Part shown: positions 46,166 through 56,763 of the stretch, piece after piece | Position numbering within the stretch: the first letter of the stretch is position 1 | Layout: each line of letters starts with the position of its first letter | Source of the DNA: an uncultured Clostridia bacterium | GTDB lineage: Bacteria; Bacillota; Clostridia; Christensenellales; Borkfalkiaceae | NCBI GenBank assembly: GCA_947595585.1 | Contig: CANQET010000002.1 | Location: forward strand, 1 to 64,000 | Length of the DNA stretch: 64,000 nucleotides | Direction: 5' to 3' | The notes under the pieces: model-generated | The model's input: only the letters and a program-made list of their open reading frames with translations | The model's database searches: none | Told to the model about the DNA's origin: nothing | Translations under genes and position numbers: made by a program

Positions 46166-46244
46166 TTGCCGATCTATGGATTCTCGGCCGCGGCACAGCG
46201 CTTCGGCCGAGAATTTTTCTTATGGGGAAAAACAGCAAAAACTC

Positions 46245-46273
46245 TTTACACCGCGCGCAAATTGTTATATAAT
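46245..46273 (+). promoter_or_regulatory. sigma-A promoter (TTTACA-17-TATAAT)
   Basis: tttaca ccgcgcgcaaattgtta tataat, RBS gaaggag follows. Confidence 0.75.
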
Positions 46274-46297
46274 AGGAGAAGATACGAAGGAGCTCAT

Positions 46298-47119
46298 ATG
46301 CGCGATTTCTTCGGAAGTTGGAAGTACATCTTCAAGAATCTTTGGTTTGTGTTGCCGTTTGCGCTCGTGCCTGCGGTCTTTTTGGCGTTGTCGCTCGACT
46401 ATTCCGCCATTCACGACGTGACGCACGCCTTCTTCACGGGAGCGGTGCAAGCGGATTTCGGCTTGTTCTTCCGCTGTTTCTCCTTCGTCCGCATCGATTC
46501 CCTGCTCGGCGGTCTCTACAGCATCTTCGCCGTCGTCGGCATTATTTTCTTTACGGCGCTCATGCTCTCCTTTGTGGAGAAGCACATGCGGATCGGAAAG
46601 CGGACCTTCAGCGGCACCATGCATGCGTTTTTGAACGCCCTGCTCCCCGCGACGCTCGTGACGCTCGTCTACGTCGCCCTCTATGAGCTCTGGGCGCTCA
46701 TCGTCTCCGCGCTCTTCTTCCTCTTCGCCTCGGTTGCGGCGAAGGCGCTCTTCTACGTCCTCTCCGTCGTCGCCTTCCTCTTCTTCGGCTACGCCCTGCT
46801 CTATATCGCGACGACCTTTTATCTCTACCTGCCCTGCCGCCTCATGACGGGCTTCGGCCTCTACAACGCCTTCCTCTATTCCTATCAGCTCATGGTGGGG
46901 GTACGTTGGAAGCTGCTGCTCTCCTACCTCATCTCCTACGCCGCTGCGGTCATCATCGTCTGCGGCTTTGCGTTTTTGCCCGAATTCGTCTTCCGTATCG
47001 TCTCCGTCGTCGTGTTCATCCTGCTCTATCTGAACTTTACGATCCGCATGGAGGTCGTCTACTTCGAGACGGATAAGCTCGATCGGGAAGATATTCTCCA
47101 TAGCTTTAGGGGGTATTGA
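46298..47119 (+). CDS. polytopic membrane protein of unknown function
   Basis: MRDFFGSWKYIFKNLWFVLPFALVPAVFLALSLDY...; several hydrophobic segments. Confidence 0.8.
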   Translation: MRDFFGSWKYIFKNLWFVLPFALVPAVFLALSLDYSAIHDVTHAFFTGAVQADFGLFFRCFSFVRIDSLLGGLYSIFAVVGIIFFTALMLSFVEKHMRIGKRTFSGTMHAFLNALLPATLVTLVYVALYELWALIVSALFFLFASVAAKALFYVLSVVAFLFFGYALLYIATTFYLYLPCRLMTGFGLYNAFLYSYQLMVGVRWKLLLSYLISYAAAVIIVCGFAFLPEFVFRIVSVVVFILLYLNFTIRMEVVYFETDKLDREDILHSFRGY

Positions 47120-47120
47120 C

Positions 47121-48104
47121 ATGCGGTTCAAGCGTTCGGTTTCCATCACGGAGAGAGAGTTTTCCCGCGTATTTCAGCTGCTCCTCTGCCGCCTCATCGT
47201 GGGCGCGGTGTTCTTCAGCCTCACCTTCCTCATCCTGCACCTCGGGCTTGGGTTCATCCTCGAGAGCGCAGAGCTCAAGGCCATCCGCGACCTCGTGCCC
47301 GAATTCTTCCGCCAGCTCGCCTTCTCCCTCATGGAGGGGGACTCGGCGGTCCTCACCGACTTTCAGGCGACCGCCCACGAGGCCTTCCTCGGCTTCATGG
47401 GCCTTTTGGGGACGCACCTCGGCAACATCGTGGGAAGCGTCATCGGCGTCTTCCTCATGTACCTTATCCAGCGCTTCGTGAACGGACTCGCGCAGTTTGC
47501 GGTGGCAGCGGCCGTCAACGACCGCATGGCGAGCTTCTCGCGGACCCGCTTCTCCGCGGCCTTCTTCAAAAATCTCGGCAAAGCCGCGCTCTATGAGCTC
47601 GTCTATGTGCCGCTTGCCTTCCTCTACGATACGCTCGCGCTGCTTGCGAGCTGGTTCCTCTTCTTCTTCCTTCCCTCGCTCTTTTCGACGTGGGGGATCT
47701 TCGCTGCGGTCGTCTCCGTCTCGCTCACGATGACGGCGCTCATCCTGCTGCAGGCGCTCAAACTCACCCTCATTTCGGCATGGATGCCCGCGATCATCGC
47801 AGGGGGGAAGGGGGTCTTCGCCGCATTTGCGGAGAGCATCAAGGGCGGAAAGGATTTCCTTCGCCGCTTCGGCAGTTTCCTCATCGCTTGCTATCTGATC
47901 GTCTTCGTCAACGTGGGCGTCGCGATCTGTACGCTCGGCAGCGGGATCCTCATCACCGTCCCGCTGAGCTTCGTCTTCCTCATCGTGCTGCAGTTCGTCA
48001 ATTACTACGAGACGGCGGGCAAGAAGTATTTCTTATCGCGTGACGTCATCGCCGAAAACGATGCGCTCGCCCTCGACAGCCCGAAGAACGACGACGCGCA
48101 ATAA
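47121..48104 (+). CDS. polytopic membrane protein of unknown function
   Basis: Immediately follows 46298-47119; several hydrophobic segments. Confidence 0.8.
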   Translation: MRFKRSVSITEREFSRVFQLLLCRLIVGAVFFSLTFLILHLGLGFILESAELKAIRDLVPEFFRQLAFSLMEGDSAVLTDFQATAHEAFLGFMGLLGTHLGNIVGSVIGVFLMYLIQRFVNGLAQFAVAAAVNDRMASFSRTRFSAAFFKNLGKAALYELVYVPLAFLYDTLALLASWFLFFFLPSLFSTWGIFAAVVSVSLTMTALILLQALKLTLISAWMPAIIAGGKGVFAAFAESIKGGKDFLRRFGSFLIACYLIVFVNVGVAICTLGSGILITVPLSFVFLIVLQFVNYYETAGKKYFLSRDVIAENDALALDSPKNDDAQ

Positions 48105-48129
48105 CGCATTCAAAAGGGAGGGGTATGGT

Positions 48130-49842
48130 ATGGATAATTTCAAGGAGCTCTACGAGAGCTGGAAAAACGATCCCCGTCTTTCCGAAGAGGACAGGGCCGA
48201 ACTTCTTTCGCTCGAAGGCAACGAAAAGGAGCAGGAATACCGCTTCGGCGGCGAGCTCGAATTCGGCACCGCGGGCATGCGCGGGATCATCGGATGCGGC
48301 ATCAACATGATGAACGTCTACACCGTCCGCCGTGCGACGCAGGGCCTTGCCGAGTACCTCAAGACGGAGGGCGCCGAAGAGAAAGGCGTCGTCATCTCCT
48401 ACGATACGAGAAAGAATTCCCGCCGCTTCGCCGTCTCCGCCGCGGGCGTGCTCGCCAAGAACGGCGTGAAGGTCTACCTCTTCTCCCGCGTGCACCCCGT
48501 CCCCATGCTCTCCTATGCCGTGCGCAAGCTGCAGGCGGCGGCGGGGATCATGATCACCGCTTCCCACAATCCCAAGGAGTACAACGGCTATAAGGTCTAC
48601 GGCGAAGACGGGGCGCAGATGTCTCCCGAGGCGACGGCGGTCGTCGTCGGCTTCATCGCAAAGATCCGCGACTATCTCTCGGTGACGGGGGAAGAGGACA
48701 GCCCGCTCATCACAGCCGTCCCCGAACGCCTCGACGACGACTATCTCGATGCGCTCGAAAAGCTCACGCTCTCGCCCGCCGCCGTGCAAAAGTGCGGCAA
48801 GGATCTTCGCCTCGTCTACACCCCCGTGCACGGTTCGGGGTACATCCCCGTCACCCGCATCCTCGCAAGGCTCGGCATCAATACGACGGTCGTCGAGGCG
48901 CAGACGGCGGAGGATCCCGCCTTCTCTACGGTCGCCGTACCCAATCCCGAGTTCAAAGAGACGCTCTCGATGGGCATCGCCCTCGCCGATGAGATCTGTG
49001 CGGACGTCGTCTTCGGCACCGATCCCGACAGCGACCGTTTGGGTGTCGCCGTAAAGGACGAAGCGGGGGAGTTCCATGCGCTTTCGGGCAACCAGGTGGG
49101 CATTCTTCTGCTCGATTACATCCTCACCCGCCTCAAGGAGGAGGGGACGCTTCCGAAGAACGCCGCCGTCGTGAAGTCCTTCGTCTCGACGGGCATGGCA
49201 AAGCTCATCTGCGCCGAGTTCGGCGTCGCCCTCTTCGAGACGCCCGTGGGCTTCAAATTCATCGGCGAAAAGATCAAGGAATGGGAGCAAAGCGGGGAGC
49301 ATACCTTTGTTTTCGGCTTCGAAGAGAGCTGTGGGTATCTCCGTGGGACGCACGCACGGGATAAGGACGCCGTCGTCGCCTCCATGCTCTGCGCCGAGAT
49401 GGTCTGCTACGATAAGAGCATCGGCAAAACGGTGTGGATGCGCCTCAACGAGATCTACAAGAAGTATGGGTATGTCCTCGATCAAAACGTCTCCGTGCAG
49501 TATTCGGGGCTGAATGCGATGAAGGAGATGAATGCCGTCGTCGATGCGCTCAAGACGGCCGAAGTCGCCTCTTTCGGCAAGTTTTCGGTGGAGGCCGTGC
49601 GCGATTATTCCAAGGATCTCCGCCGCGACAAGGCGGGGAATTGCACCCGCCTCGGCATCCTCAAGTGCAACTGCGTCTACTACGAACTCTCGGGCGGGAG
49701 CTTCGTCTGCGTCCGTCCGAGCGGCACCGAGCCCAAGCTCAAGATCTACTACTCGGTGAAGGGCGAAGATGAAGCCGCGGCCAAGGAAGCCCTTCGGCTT
49801 GCCAAGGCAGACGTCGAGGCCCTGCTCGCCCGTGTCCGCTGA
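48130..49842 (+). CDS. phospho-sugar mutase (phosphoglucomutase/phosphomannomutase)
   Basis: ELEFGTAGMRGIIGCGINMMN, GIMITASHNPKEYNGYKVYGEDGAQ, DPDSDRLGV, RPSGTEPKLKIYY. Confidence 0.95.
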   Translation: MDNFKELYESWKNDPRLSEEDRAELLSLEGNEKEQEYRFGGELEFGTAGMRGIIGCGINMMNVYTVRRATQGLAEYLKTEGAEEKGVVISYDTRKNSRRFAVSAAGVLAKNGVKVYLFSRVHPVPMLSYAVRKLQAAAGIMITASHNPKEYNGYKVYGEDGAQMSPEATAVVVGFIAKIRDYLSVTGEEDSPLITAVPERLDDDYLDALEKLTLSPAAVQKCGKDLRLVYTPVHGSGYIPVTRILARLGINTTVVEAQTAEDPAFSTVAVPNPEFKETLSMGIALADEICADVVFGTDPDSDRLGVAVKDEAGEFHALSGNQVGILLLDYILTRLKEEGTLPKNAAVVKSFVSTGMAKLICAEFGVALFETPVGFKFIGEKIKEWEQSGEHTFVFGFEESCGYLRGTHARDKDAVVASMLCAEMVCYDKSIGKTVWMRLNEIYKKYGYVLDQNVSVQYSGLNAMKEMNAVVDALKTAEVASFGKFSVEAVRDYSKDLRRDKAGNCTRLGILKCNCVYYELSGGSFVCVRPSGTEPKLKIYYSVKGEDEAAAKEALRLAKADVEALLARVR

Positions 49843-49890
49843 GCTGCAAAGAGTTCTCGGAAAATTTTCCGCGTACGGGCGCAAAAGCGT

Positions 49891-49919
49891 TTGACAAGCG
49901 CGGCGGCGTCTGCTATAAT
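49891..49919 (+). promoter_or_regulatory. consensus sigma-A promoter of rpsU
   Basis: ttgaca agcgcggcggcgtctgc tataat (17-bp spacer). Confidence 0.85.
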
Positions 49920-49957
49920 AGACAGGAAATAAGTGCTTCGGCGAAGGAGGGTTGAAT

Positions 49958-50134
49958 ATGTCCACGATCAAGGTCGGTGAAAACGAGAGCCTCGAATCCG
50001 CACTCCGCAGATTCAAGAGAAAGTGCTCGCGCGACGGCATCATCGGCGATCTCCGCAAGAAGGAGTTCTACGAGAAGCCCTCCGTCAAGAAGAGAAAAAA
50101 GTCGGAAGCGGCGAGAAAGAGAAGCAGAAACTAA
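49958..50134 (+). CDS. rpsU: 30S ribosomal protein S21
   Basis: [58 protein letters not shown]. Confidence 0.97.
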   Translation: MSTIKVGENESLESALRRFKRKCSRDGIIGDLRKKEFYEKPSVKKRKKSEAARKRSRN

Positions 50135-50140
50135 ACGATG

Positions 50141-50170
50141 GATCCGTAACTTCGGTTACGGATCTTTTTT
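50141..50170 (+). terminator. rpsU terminator
   Basis: gatccgtaac-ttcg-gttacggatc tttttt. Confidence 0.92.
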
Positions 50171-50207
50171 GCGAAAAAACACGAAATTCCGCAAAAGGAG
50201 GCGGTTT

Positions 50208-50600
50208 ATGGAACGGTCGCTCAAGATGCTCGCACGAGAGGCAAAACGCAGGATGAAGCGCGGATTCTGGCAGGAATGCGATAAAAAACTCGAGGATGAA
50301 CGCACATATGCGAAGGAGCAGGGCCTCAACGAGAGCAAGCTCGAGCGCTATTTTCAGGAGCGGGTGGAGGCGCAGATCAAGGGCGAGGAGCCCGATGACT
50401 TCTACCTTCGGGTGAAGGCCCTTCTGCTCGAGGAGGGGGAAGTCTCGGATGCGATCGGAAGGCTCACCGATCGGGCGTATTACGATACGCTCTCCTATGC
50501 CGAAAAGCAGCGCTACACCCTCGAGCTCTCCGAAAAATACCTGCGTGCCCTCGAGCGCTTCAAGCGGGAATACGAATTCGAGATCCGCGGCAGGAAGTAG
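50208..50600 (+). CDS. small charged hypothetical protein
   Basis: MERSLKMLAREAKRRMKRGFWQECDKKLEDERTYAKEQGLNESK...; RBS aaaaggaggcggttt. Confidence 0.75.
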   Translation: MERSLKMLAREAKRRMKRGFWQECDKKLEDERTYAKEQGLNESKLERYFQERVEAQIKGEEPDDFYLRVKALLLEEGEVSDAIGRLTDRAYYDTLSYAEKQRYTLELSEKYLRALERFKREYEFEIRGRK

Positions 50601-50622
50601 GCAGGATTTGGGGCGCAAGTCC

Positions 50623-50651
50623 TTGCTTTTTCGCCCCGCCTGTGCTATAAT
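50623..50651 (+). promoter_or_regulatory. sigma-A promoter of pcrA (TTGCTT-17-TATAAT)
   Basis: ttgctt tttcgccccgcctgtgc tataat; predicted TSS ~50658, ATG at 50660. Confidence 0.8.
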
Positions 50652-50659
50652 GTACGCGT

Positions 50660-53014
50660 ATGGGACTTACACTCAACGAAGAACAGCAAAAGCCCGTTTT
50701 GGATACCGAGGGGGCGGTTTTGGTCCTCGCGGGGGCGGGCAGCGGAAAGACGCGCGTCCTCACTTCGCGCATCGAGCATCTCATCAAGGATAAGGATGTT
50801 TCCCCGGGGAACATCCTCGCGATCACGTTCACGAATAAGGCGGCGGGGGAGATGCGCGACCGCCTTGCCGCAGCCTGCGAAATTGCGGGCATGTGGGTAT
50901 GCACCATCCATTCCATGTGTGTGAAGATCTTGCGGATGTACGCCGAGCGGCGGGGCCTCCGCGAGAATTTTTCCATATACTCCGAACAGGAGCGGACGGC
51001 CGTCGTAAAGCAGGCCTACAAGGAATGCGGGTATGAGGAAGAATCTCTCCTCAAGTCCGTAAAATACCACATCTCCAACGCCAAGATGCTCGGCCTCAAC
51101 GCCGAGGCCTATAGGAAGAAGTATTCCTATGAGCGGGGCATCGAGGAGGCGATGCGCGTCTACGTGCGCTACTGCGCCCACCTGCACGCCAACAACGCCC
51201 TCGATTTCGACGACCTGCTCATCGAAGCGCGTGCCCTCCTCGCCGAAGACGCCGAGGCACGGGAGTACCTCTCGGGGCGCTTCCGCTATATCCATGTCGA
51301 CGAATTTCAGGATACCAACGCCGTGCAGTTCGATATCATCCGCATGCTCGCCTCGGTGCACGGCAACCTCTTCGTCGTCGGCGACGACGACCAGTCCATC
51401 TACGGCTGGCGGGGGGCGGAGATCGAGAACATTTTGCACTTCGAAAGAAGTTTTCCCAATGCGAAAGTCTATAAGCTGCAGCAGAATTATCGCTCTACGG
51501 GGGCCATCCTCGCCCTTGCGAACGCCTCCATCGCGCACAACTCCCACCGCAAACTGAAGCGGCTCTGGACGGAGGGCGCGGCGGGGGAGAAGCCCATCTA
51601 CTACGAGGCGGACGAGGAATCGGGCGAGGCGCTCTACTGCGCCCGCATCATCCACGAGCTCATCCTGCAGGGCTATAAGCGCTCGGATTTCGCCGTCCTC
51701 ATGCGCATCAACGCGCTCACCCGCGCATATGAGCAAGAGTTCACCAAATACGGCATCTCCTACAAGGTATTCGGGGGCTTCAAGTTCTTCGAACGCAAGG
51801 AGATCAAGGATATCCTCGCCTATCTTCGCCTCATCTCCAACCCCTTCGACAGCGAAGCCTGCCTGCGCGTCATCAACGTGCCGCGGCGGGGGATCGGCGA
51901 GAAGACGCTTTCCGTCCTCAACGATTACGCCGAGCGCGAACAGCTCTCGGTGTTCGATGCCATCCTCGCCGCAGAGGAGCTTCCCGTCACGGCGAATGCC
52001 CGCGAGAAGCTCCGCGCATTTGCGGCGTATCTCCGCGAGCTCGTCGTCCTCTCCCAGACGGAATCCGTCTCCGCCCTCGTAAAGCACATCCTCGAGAGCT
52101 CGGGCATGCTCGAACAGTATGCGGATAATTCCGATGAATGCCTCACAAAGCGCGCCAACCTCGCCGAATTCCAGAACTCGGTGGATGAGTACGTCCGCAT
52201 GAACGGCGAGGCGACGCTCTCCGAATATCTCCAACAGATCTCCCTCTATTCGGATACCGACGAGATGGAAGAGGGGGACTACGTGACCATCGCCACCATC
52301 CACGCCGTGAAGGGGCTCGAGTTCCGCTGCGTGTTCCTCGTCGGGCTCGAAGAAAACATCCTGCCCATCTCCCGTGCCCTCGATGAGCCGGGCGGCCTCG
52401 AGGAAGAACGGCGGCTCATGTACGTCGCCATCACCCGTGCAAAGGAACGGCTGTACCTCACCCGCTCCCGTTCGCGCTATCTCTATGGGCGGCGGGAGGC
52501 CACCGTACGCTCGCAGTTCGTCGAAGAGATCCGCGCCCAGCTCTCCGATCGCTCGGCCCCCGCAGAGCGCACCTTCGACCGCGGCGAACGCTTCGGCGGT
52601 TACGGCGGAAGGGGGTACGGAAGGGGCTACGGCGCCTCGGGCGGCGGAAATTACAGCAGCAGCTATGGCGCTTCGGGCGGCGGAAATTACAGCAGCAGCT
52701 ATGGCGGAAGTTACAACGGCGGCTACGCTTCGCAGCAAAAAGAGGAGCCTGCCGTAACGTTTGGGGGGGGACGTATGTCGATAAAACCCCAATCGCCCGT
52801 CCGCCCTGCGGCGATCCCGCAAAAGCCCGCCCCGCCCCGAGCGGATACGGGAGCGTTCTCCGTGGGCGCCCGCGTCCGCCACGCCCGCTTCGGCGAGGGG
52901 ACCGTCATCGCCATGCGGGGGGCAGACCGCAATCTCATCATCACCGTCCACTTCCCTTCGGTCGGCAACAAGGACCTCTCCGCCGCCCTTGCGCCGCTCG
53001 AGATCCTTTCCTGA
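50660..53014 (+). CDS. pcrA: UvrD/PcrA-type ATP-dependent DNA helicase
   Basis: LNEEQQKPVLDTEGAVLVLAGAGSGKTRVLTSRIEHLI, VDEFQDTN, VGDDDQSIYGWRGA, TIHAVKGLEF. Confidence 0.95.
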   Translation: MGLTLNEEQQKPVLDTEGAVLVLAGAGSGKTRVLTSRIEHLIKDKDVSPGNILAITFTNKAAGEMRDRLAAACEIAGMWVCTIHSMCVKILRMYAERRGLRENFSIYSEQERTAVVKQAYKECGYEEESLLKSVKYHISNAKMLGLNAEAYRKKYSYERGIEEAMRVYVRYCAHLHANNALDFDDLLIEARALLAEDAEAREYLSGRFRYIHVDEFQDTNAVQFDIIRMLASVHGNLFVVGDDDQSIYGWRGAEIENILHFERSFPNAKVYKLQQNYRSTGAILALANASIAHNSHRKLKRLWTEGAAGEKPIYYEADEESGEALYCARIIHELILQGYKRSDFAVLMRINALTRAYEQEFTKYGISYKVFGGFKFFERKEIKDILAYLRLISNPFDSEACLRVINVPRRGIGEKTLSVLNDYAEREQLSVFDAILAAEELPVTANAREKLRAFAAYLRELVVLSQTESVSALVKHILESSGMLEQYADNSDECLTKRANLAEFQNSVDEYVRMNGEATLSEYLQQISLYSDTDEMEEGDYVTIATIHAVKGLEFRCVFLVGLEENILPISRALDEPGGLEEERRLMYVAITRAKERLYLTRSRSRYLYGRREATVRSQFVEEIRAQLSDRSAPAERTFDRGERFGGYGGRGYGRGYGASGGGNYSSSYGASGGGNYSSSYGGSYNGGYASQQKEEPAVTFGGGRMSIKPQSPVRPAAIPQKPAPPRADTGAFSVGARVRHARFGEGTVIAMRGADRNLIITVHFPSVGNKDLSAALAPLEILS
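52631..52702 (+). repeat. two 36-bp tandem repeats (GASGGGNYSSSY) in the pcrA linker
   Basis: ggcgcctcgggcggcggaaattacagcagcagctat at 52631 and 52667 plus a degenerate third. Confidence 0.9.
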
Positions 53015-54988
<1,974 letters not shown>

Positions 54989-55006
54989 AAATTTCCGTAA
55001 AAGAGC

Positions 55007-55036
55007 TTGACCTCGCGCGCGGGCGTGTGGTATAAT
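55007..55036 (+). promoter_or_regulatory. sigma-A promoter of yicC-gmk-rpoZ (TTGACC-18-TATAAT)
   Basis: ttgacc tcgcgcgcgggcgtgtgg tataat. Confidence 0.75.
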
Positions 55037-55057
55037 ACACGGCAAGGAGAGTGTTCC

Positions 55058-55927
55058 ATGTACAGCATGACGGGTTACGGCAAGGGAGAATACAGCGAAG
55101 GCGGGCTGGTGCTCACCGCGGAAGTGCGTTCGGTGAACAACCGCTATCTCGATATCGCCGTGAAGAGCCCCCGCATCCTTCTGCCCCTCGAAGAGCGCAT
55201 CCGCGGGATCGTGCGCAAATACATCACGCGCGGGCATGTCGATGTGTTCATCGGCCTTTCCGATCGGCGGGAGCGCCCCAAGGCGTTTTCGCTCGATGTG
55301 CCCCTCGTCCGCTCATATACGGAAGCCGCAAAGGCCATCGAGGCGGAGACGGGGCTTGCAAGCGATCTCTCGGTCTCCTTCCTGCTGCGCGTGCCCGACG
55401 TCGTCCGCATCGAAGATACTGCCGAGGAGGACGCCTCGCTCGAACCCGCCCTCACGACGGCCCTCACCGCCGCCCTCGAGGCACACCGCACGATGCGCCG
55501 CGCGGAGGGGGAACGCCTGCACGCCGACCTCTCTTCCCGCATGGATACGATCGCCGCCCTTCGCGACGGTATCGCCGCACGTGCGCCCCTCGTCGCCGAA
55601 GAATACCGCAAAAAACTCACTTGCCGCATGCAGGAGCTGCTCGCGGACAAGGTGGACGAAGCGCGTATCCTCACCGAGGCGGCCGTCTTCACCGATAAGT
55701 GCAACATCGATGAAGAGCTCACCCGCCTCTCCTCCCACATCGCCGAATTCCGCAAGATCGAAACGCTCTCGGAAGTCGGCCGCAAGCTGGATTTCCTCCT
55801 TCAGGAATTCAACCGCGAATGCAACACGATCTGTAGCAAATCCAACGATACCGAAGTCACGCGGCTTGCGCTCGATATGAAGAACGAGATCGAGAAAGTC
55901 CGCGAACAGATCCAAAACCTCGAATAA
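55058..55927 (+). CDS. yicC: YicC family endoribonuclease
   Basis: MYSMTGYGKGEYSEGGLVLTAEVRSVNNRYLDI...SNDTEVTRLALDMKNEIEKVREQIQNLE. Confidence 0.95.
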   Translation: MYSMTGYGKGEYSEGGLVLTAEVRSVNNRYLDIAVKSPRILLPLEERIRGIVRKYITRGHVDVFIGLSDRRERPKAFSLDVPLVRSYTEAAKAIEAETGLASDLSVSFLLRVPDVVRIEDTAEEDASLEPALTTALTAALEAHRTMRRAEGERLHADLSSRMDTIAALRDGIAARAPLVAEEYRKKLTCRMQELLADKVDEARILTEAAVFTDKCNIDEELTRLSSHIAEFRKIETLSEVGRKLDFLLQEFNRECNTICSKSNDTEVTRLALDMKNEIEKVREQIQNLE

Positions 55928-55930
55928 GCT

Positions 55931-56494
55931 ATGCGCGCATTACTCTTTTGCATTTCAGGTCCTTCGGGCGTCGGAAAGGGGACGCTCGTCCGTGAGCTTC
56001 TCAAGATCGAGCCCGAGCTCGCGCTCTCGATCTCCTGCACCACCCGTGCTCCCCGCCCGGGGGAGAGAGAGGGCGTCGAATATTTCTTCACGACGCGGGA
56101 GGCCTTCGAAAAGGGCATCGCCGCGGGGGAATTCATCGAGTACGACGACCACTTCGGCAACTACTACGGGACCCCGAAGAAGTACGTGTTCGACGAAATG
56201 GCAAAGGGGAGGAGCGTCATCCTCGAGATCGACGTCGTGGGCGCCCTCATCGTCAAGCGGGACTACGGCGAAAAAGTCATCAACATCCTCATCGTCCCGC
56301 CCTCGGAAGAGGCGCTCGATGCGCGGCTGAAGGGGCGCGGCTCGGAGAGCGCGGAGCAGATCGCCCTGCGCAAGAAGCGGGTGGAATACGAACTCTCCAA
56401 GGCAAAGGAATACGACTACGTCGTCGTCAACGACGACCTCATGCGCGCGACCTACGAGCTGCGCGATATCTTCAGGAAAGAAATCAATCTATAG
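55931..56494 (+). CDS. gmk: guanylate kinase
   Basis: CISGPSGVGKGTLVRELL...CTTRAPRPGEREGVEYFF. Confidence 0.97.
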   Translation: MRALLFCISGPSGVGKGTLVRELLKIEPELALSISCTTRAPRPGEREGVEYFFTTREAFEKGIAAGEFIEYDDHFGNYYGTPKKYVFDEMAKGRSVILEIDVVGALIVKRDYGEKVINILIVPPSEEALDARLKGRGSESAEQIALRKKRVEYELSKAKEYDYVVVNDDLMRATYELRDIFRKEINL

Positions 56495-56506
56495 GAGTGA
56501 CGATAT

Positions 56507-56728
56507 ATGATCAACGAACCCTCGGTGGATTCTCTCGTGCGCAAACTCGGTACGGAGTCTGAGCCGATCTCGCGCTACGAACTCTGCGTGGTCATCGCAA
56601 AGCGGACGCGGCAGATCATCGAACAGATGCAGACTGCGGGCGTCACGGAGCTTCCCGGCAAGCAAAAGGAGATCGTCCTCGCCTGCCAAGAGGTCATGAA
56701 CGGCAAGTTTAAGAGCTCGAGAGATTAA
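56507..56728 (+). CDS. rpoZ: RNA polymerase subunit omega
   Basis: SRYELCVVIAKRTRQI; gmk-rpoZ-priA gene order. Confidence 0.9.
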   Translation: MINEPSVDSLVRKLGTESEPISRYELCVVIAKRTRQIIEQMQTAGVTELPGKQKEIVLACQEVMNGKFKSSRD

Positions 56729-56737
56729 CGAAGAAAC

Positions 56738-56762
56738 GCCCCGCTCCACGGGGCAGTTTTTT
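56738..56762 (+). terminator. intrinsic terminator abutting the priA start
   Basis: gccccg-ctcca-cggggc ag tttttt. Confidence 0.8.
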
Positions 56763-56763
56763 C

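Noticed and set aside
48046-50058. 670-aa minus-strand ORF
   Set aside because: Antisense to the phospho-sugar mutase and rpsU; no recognisable protein features.
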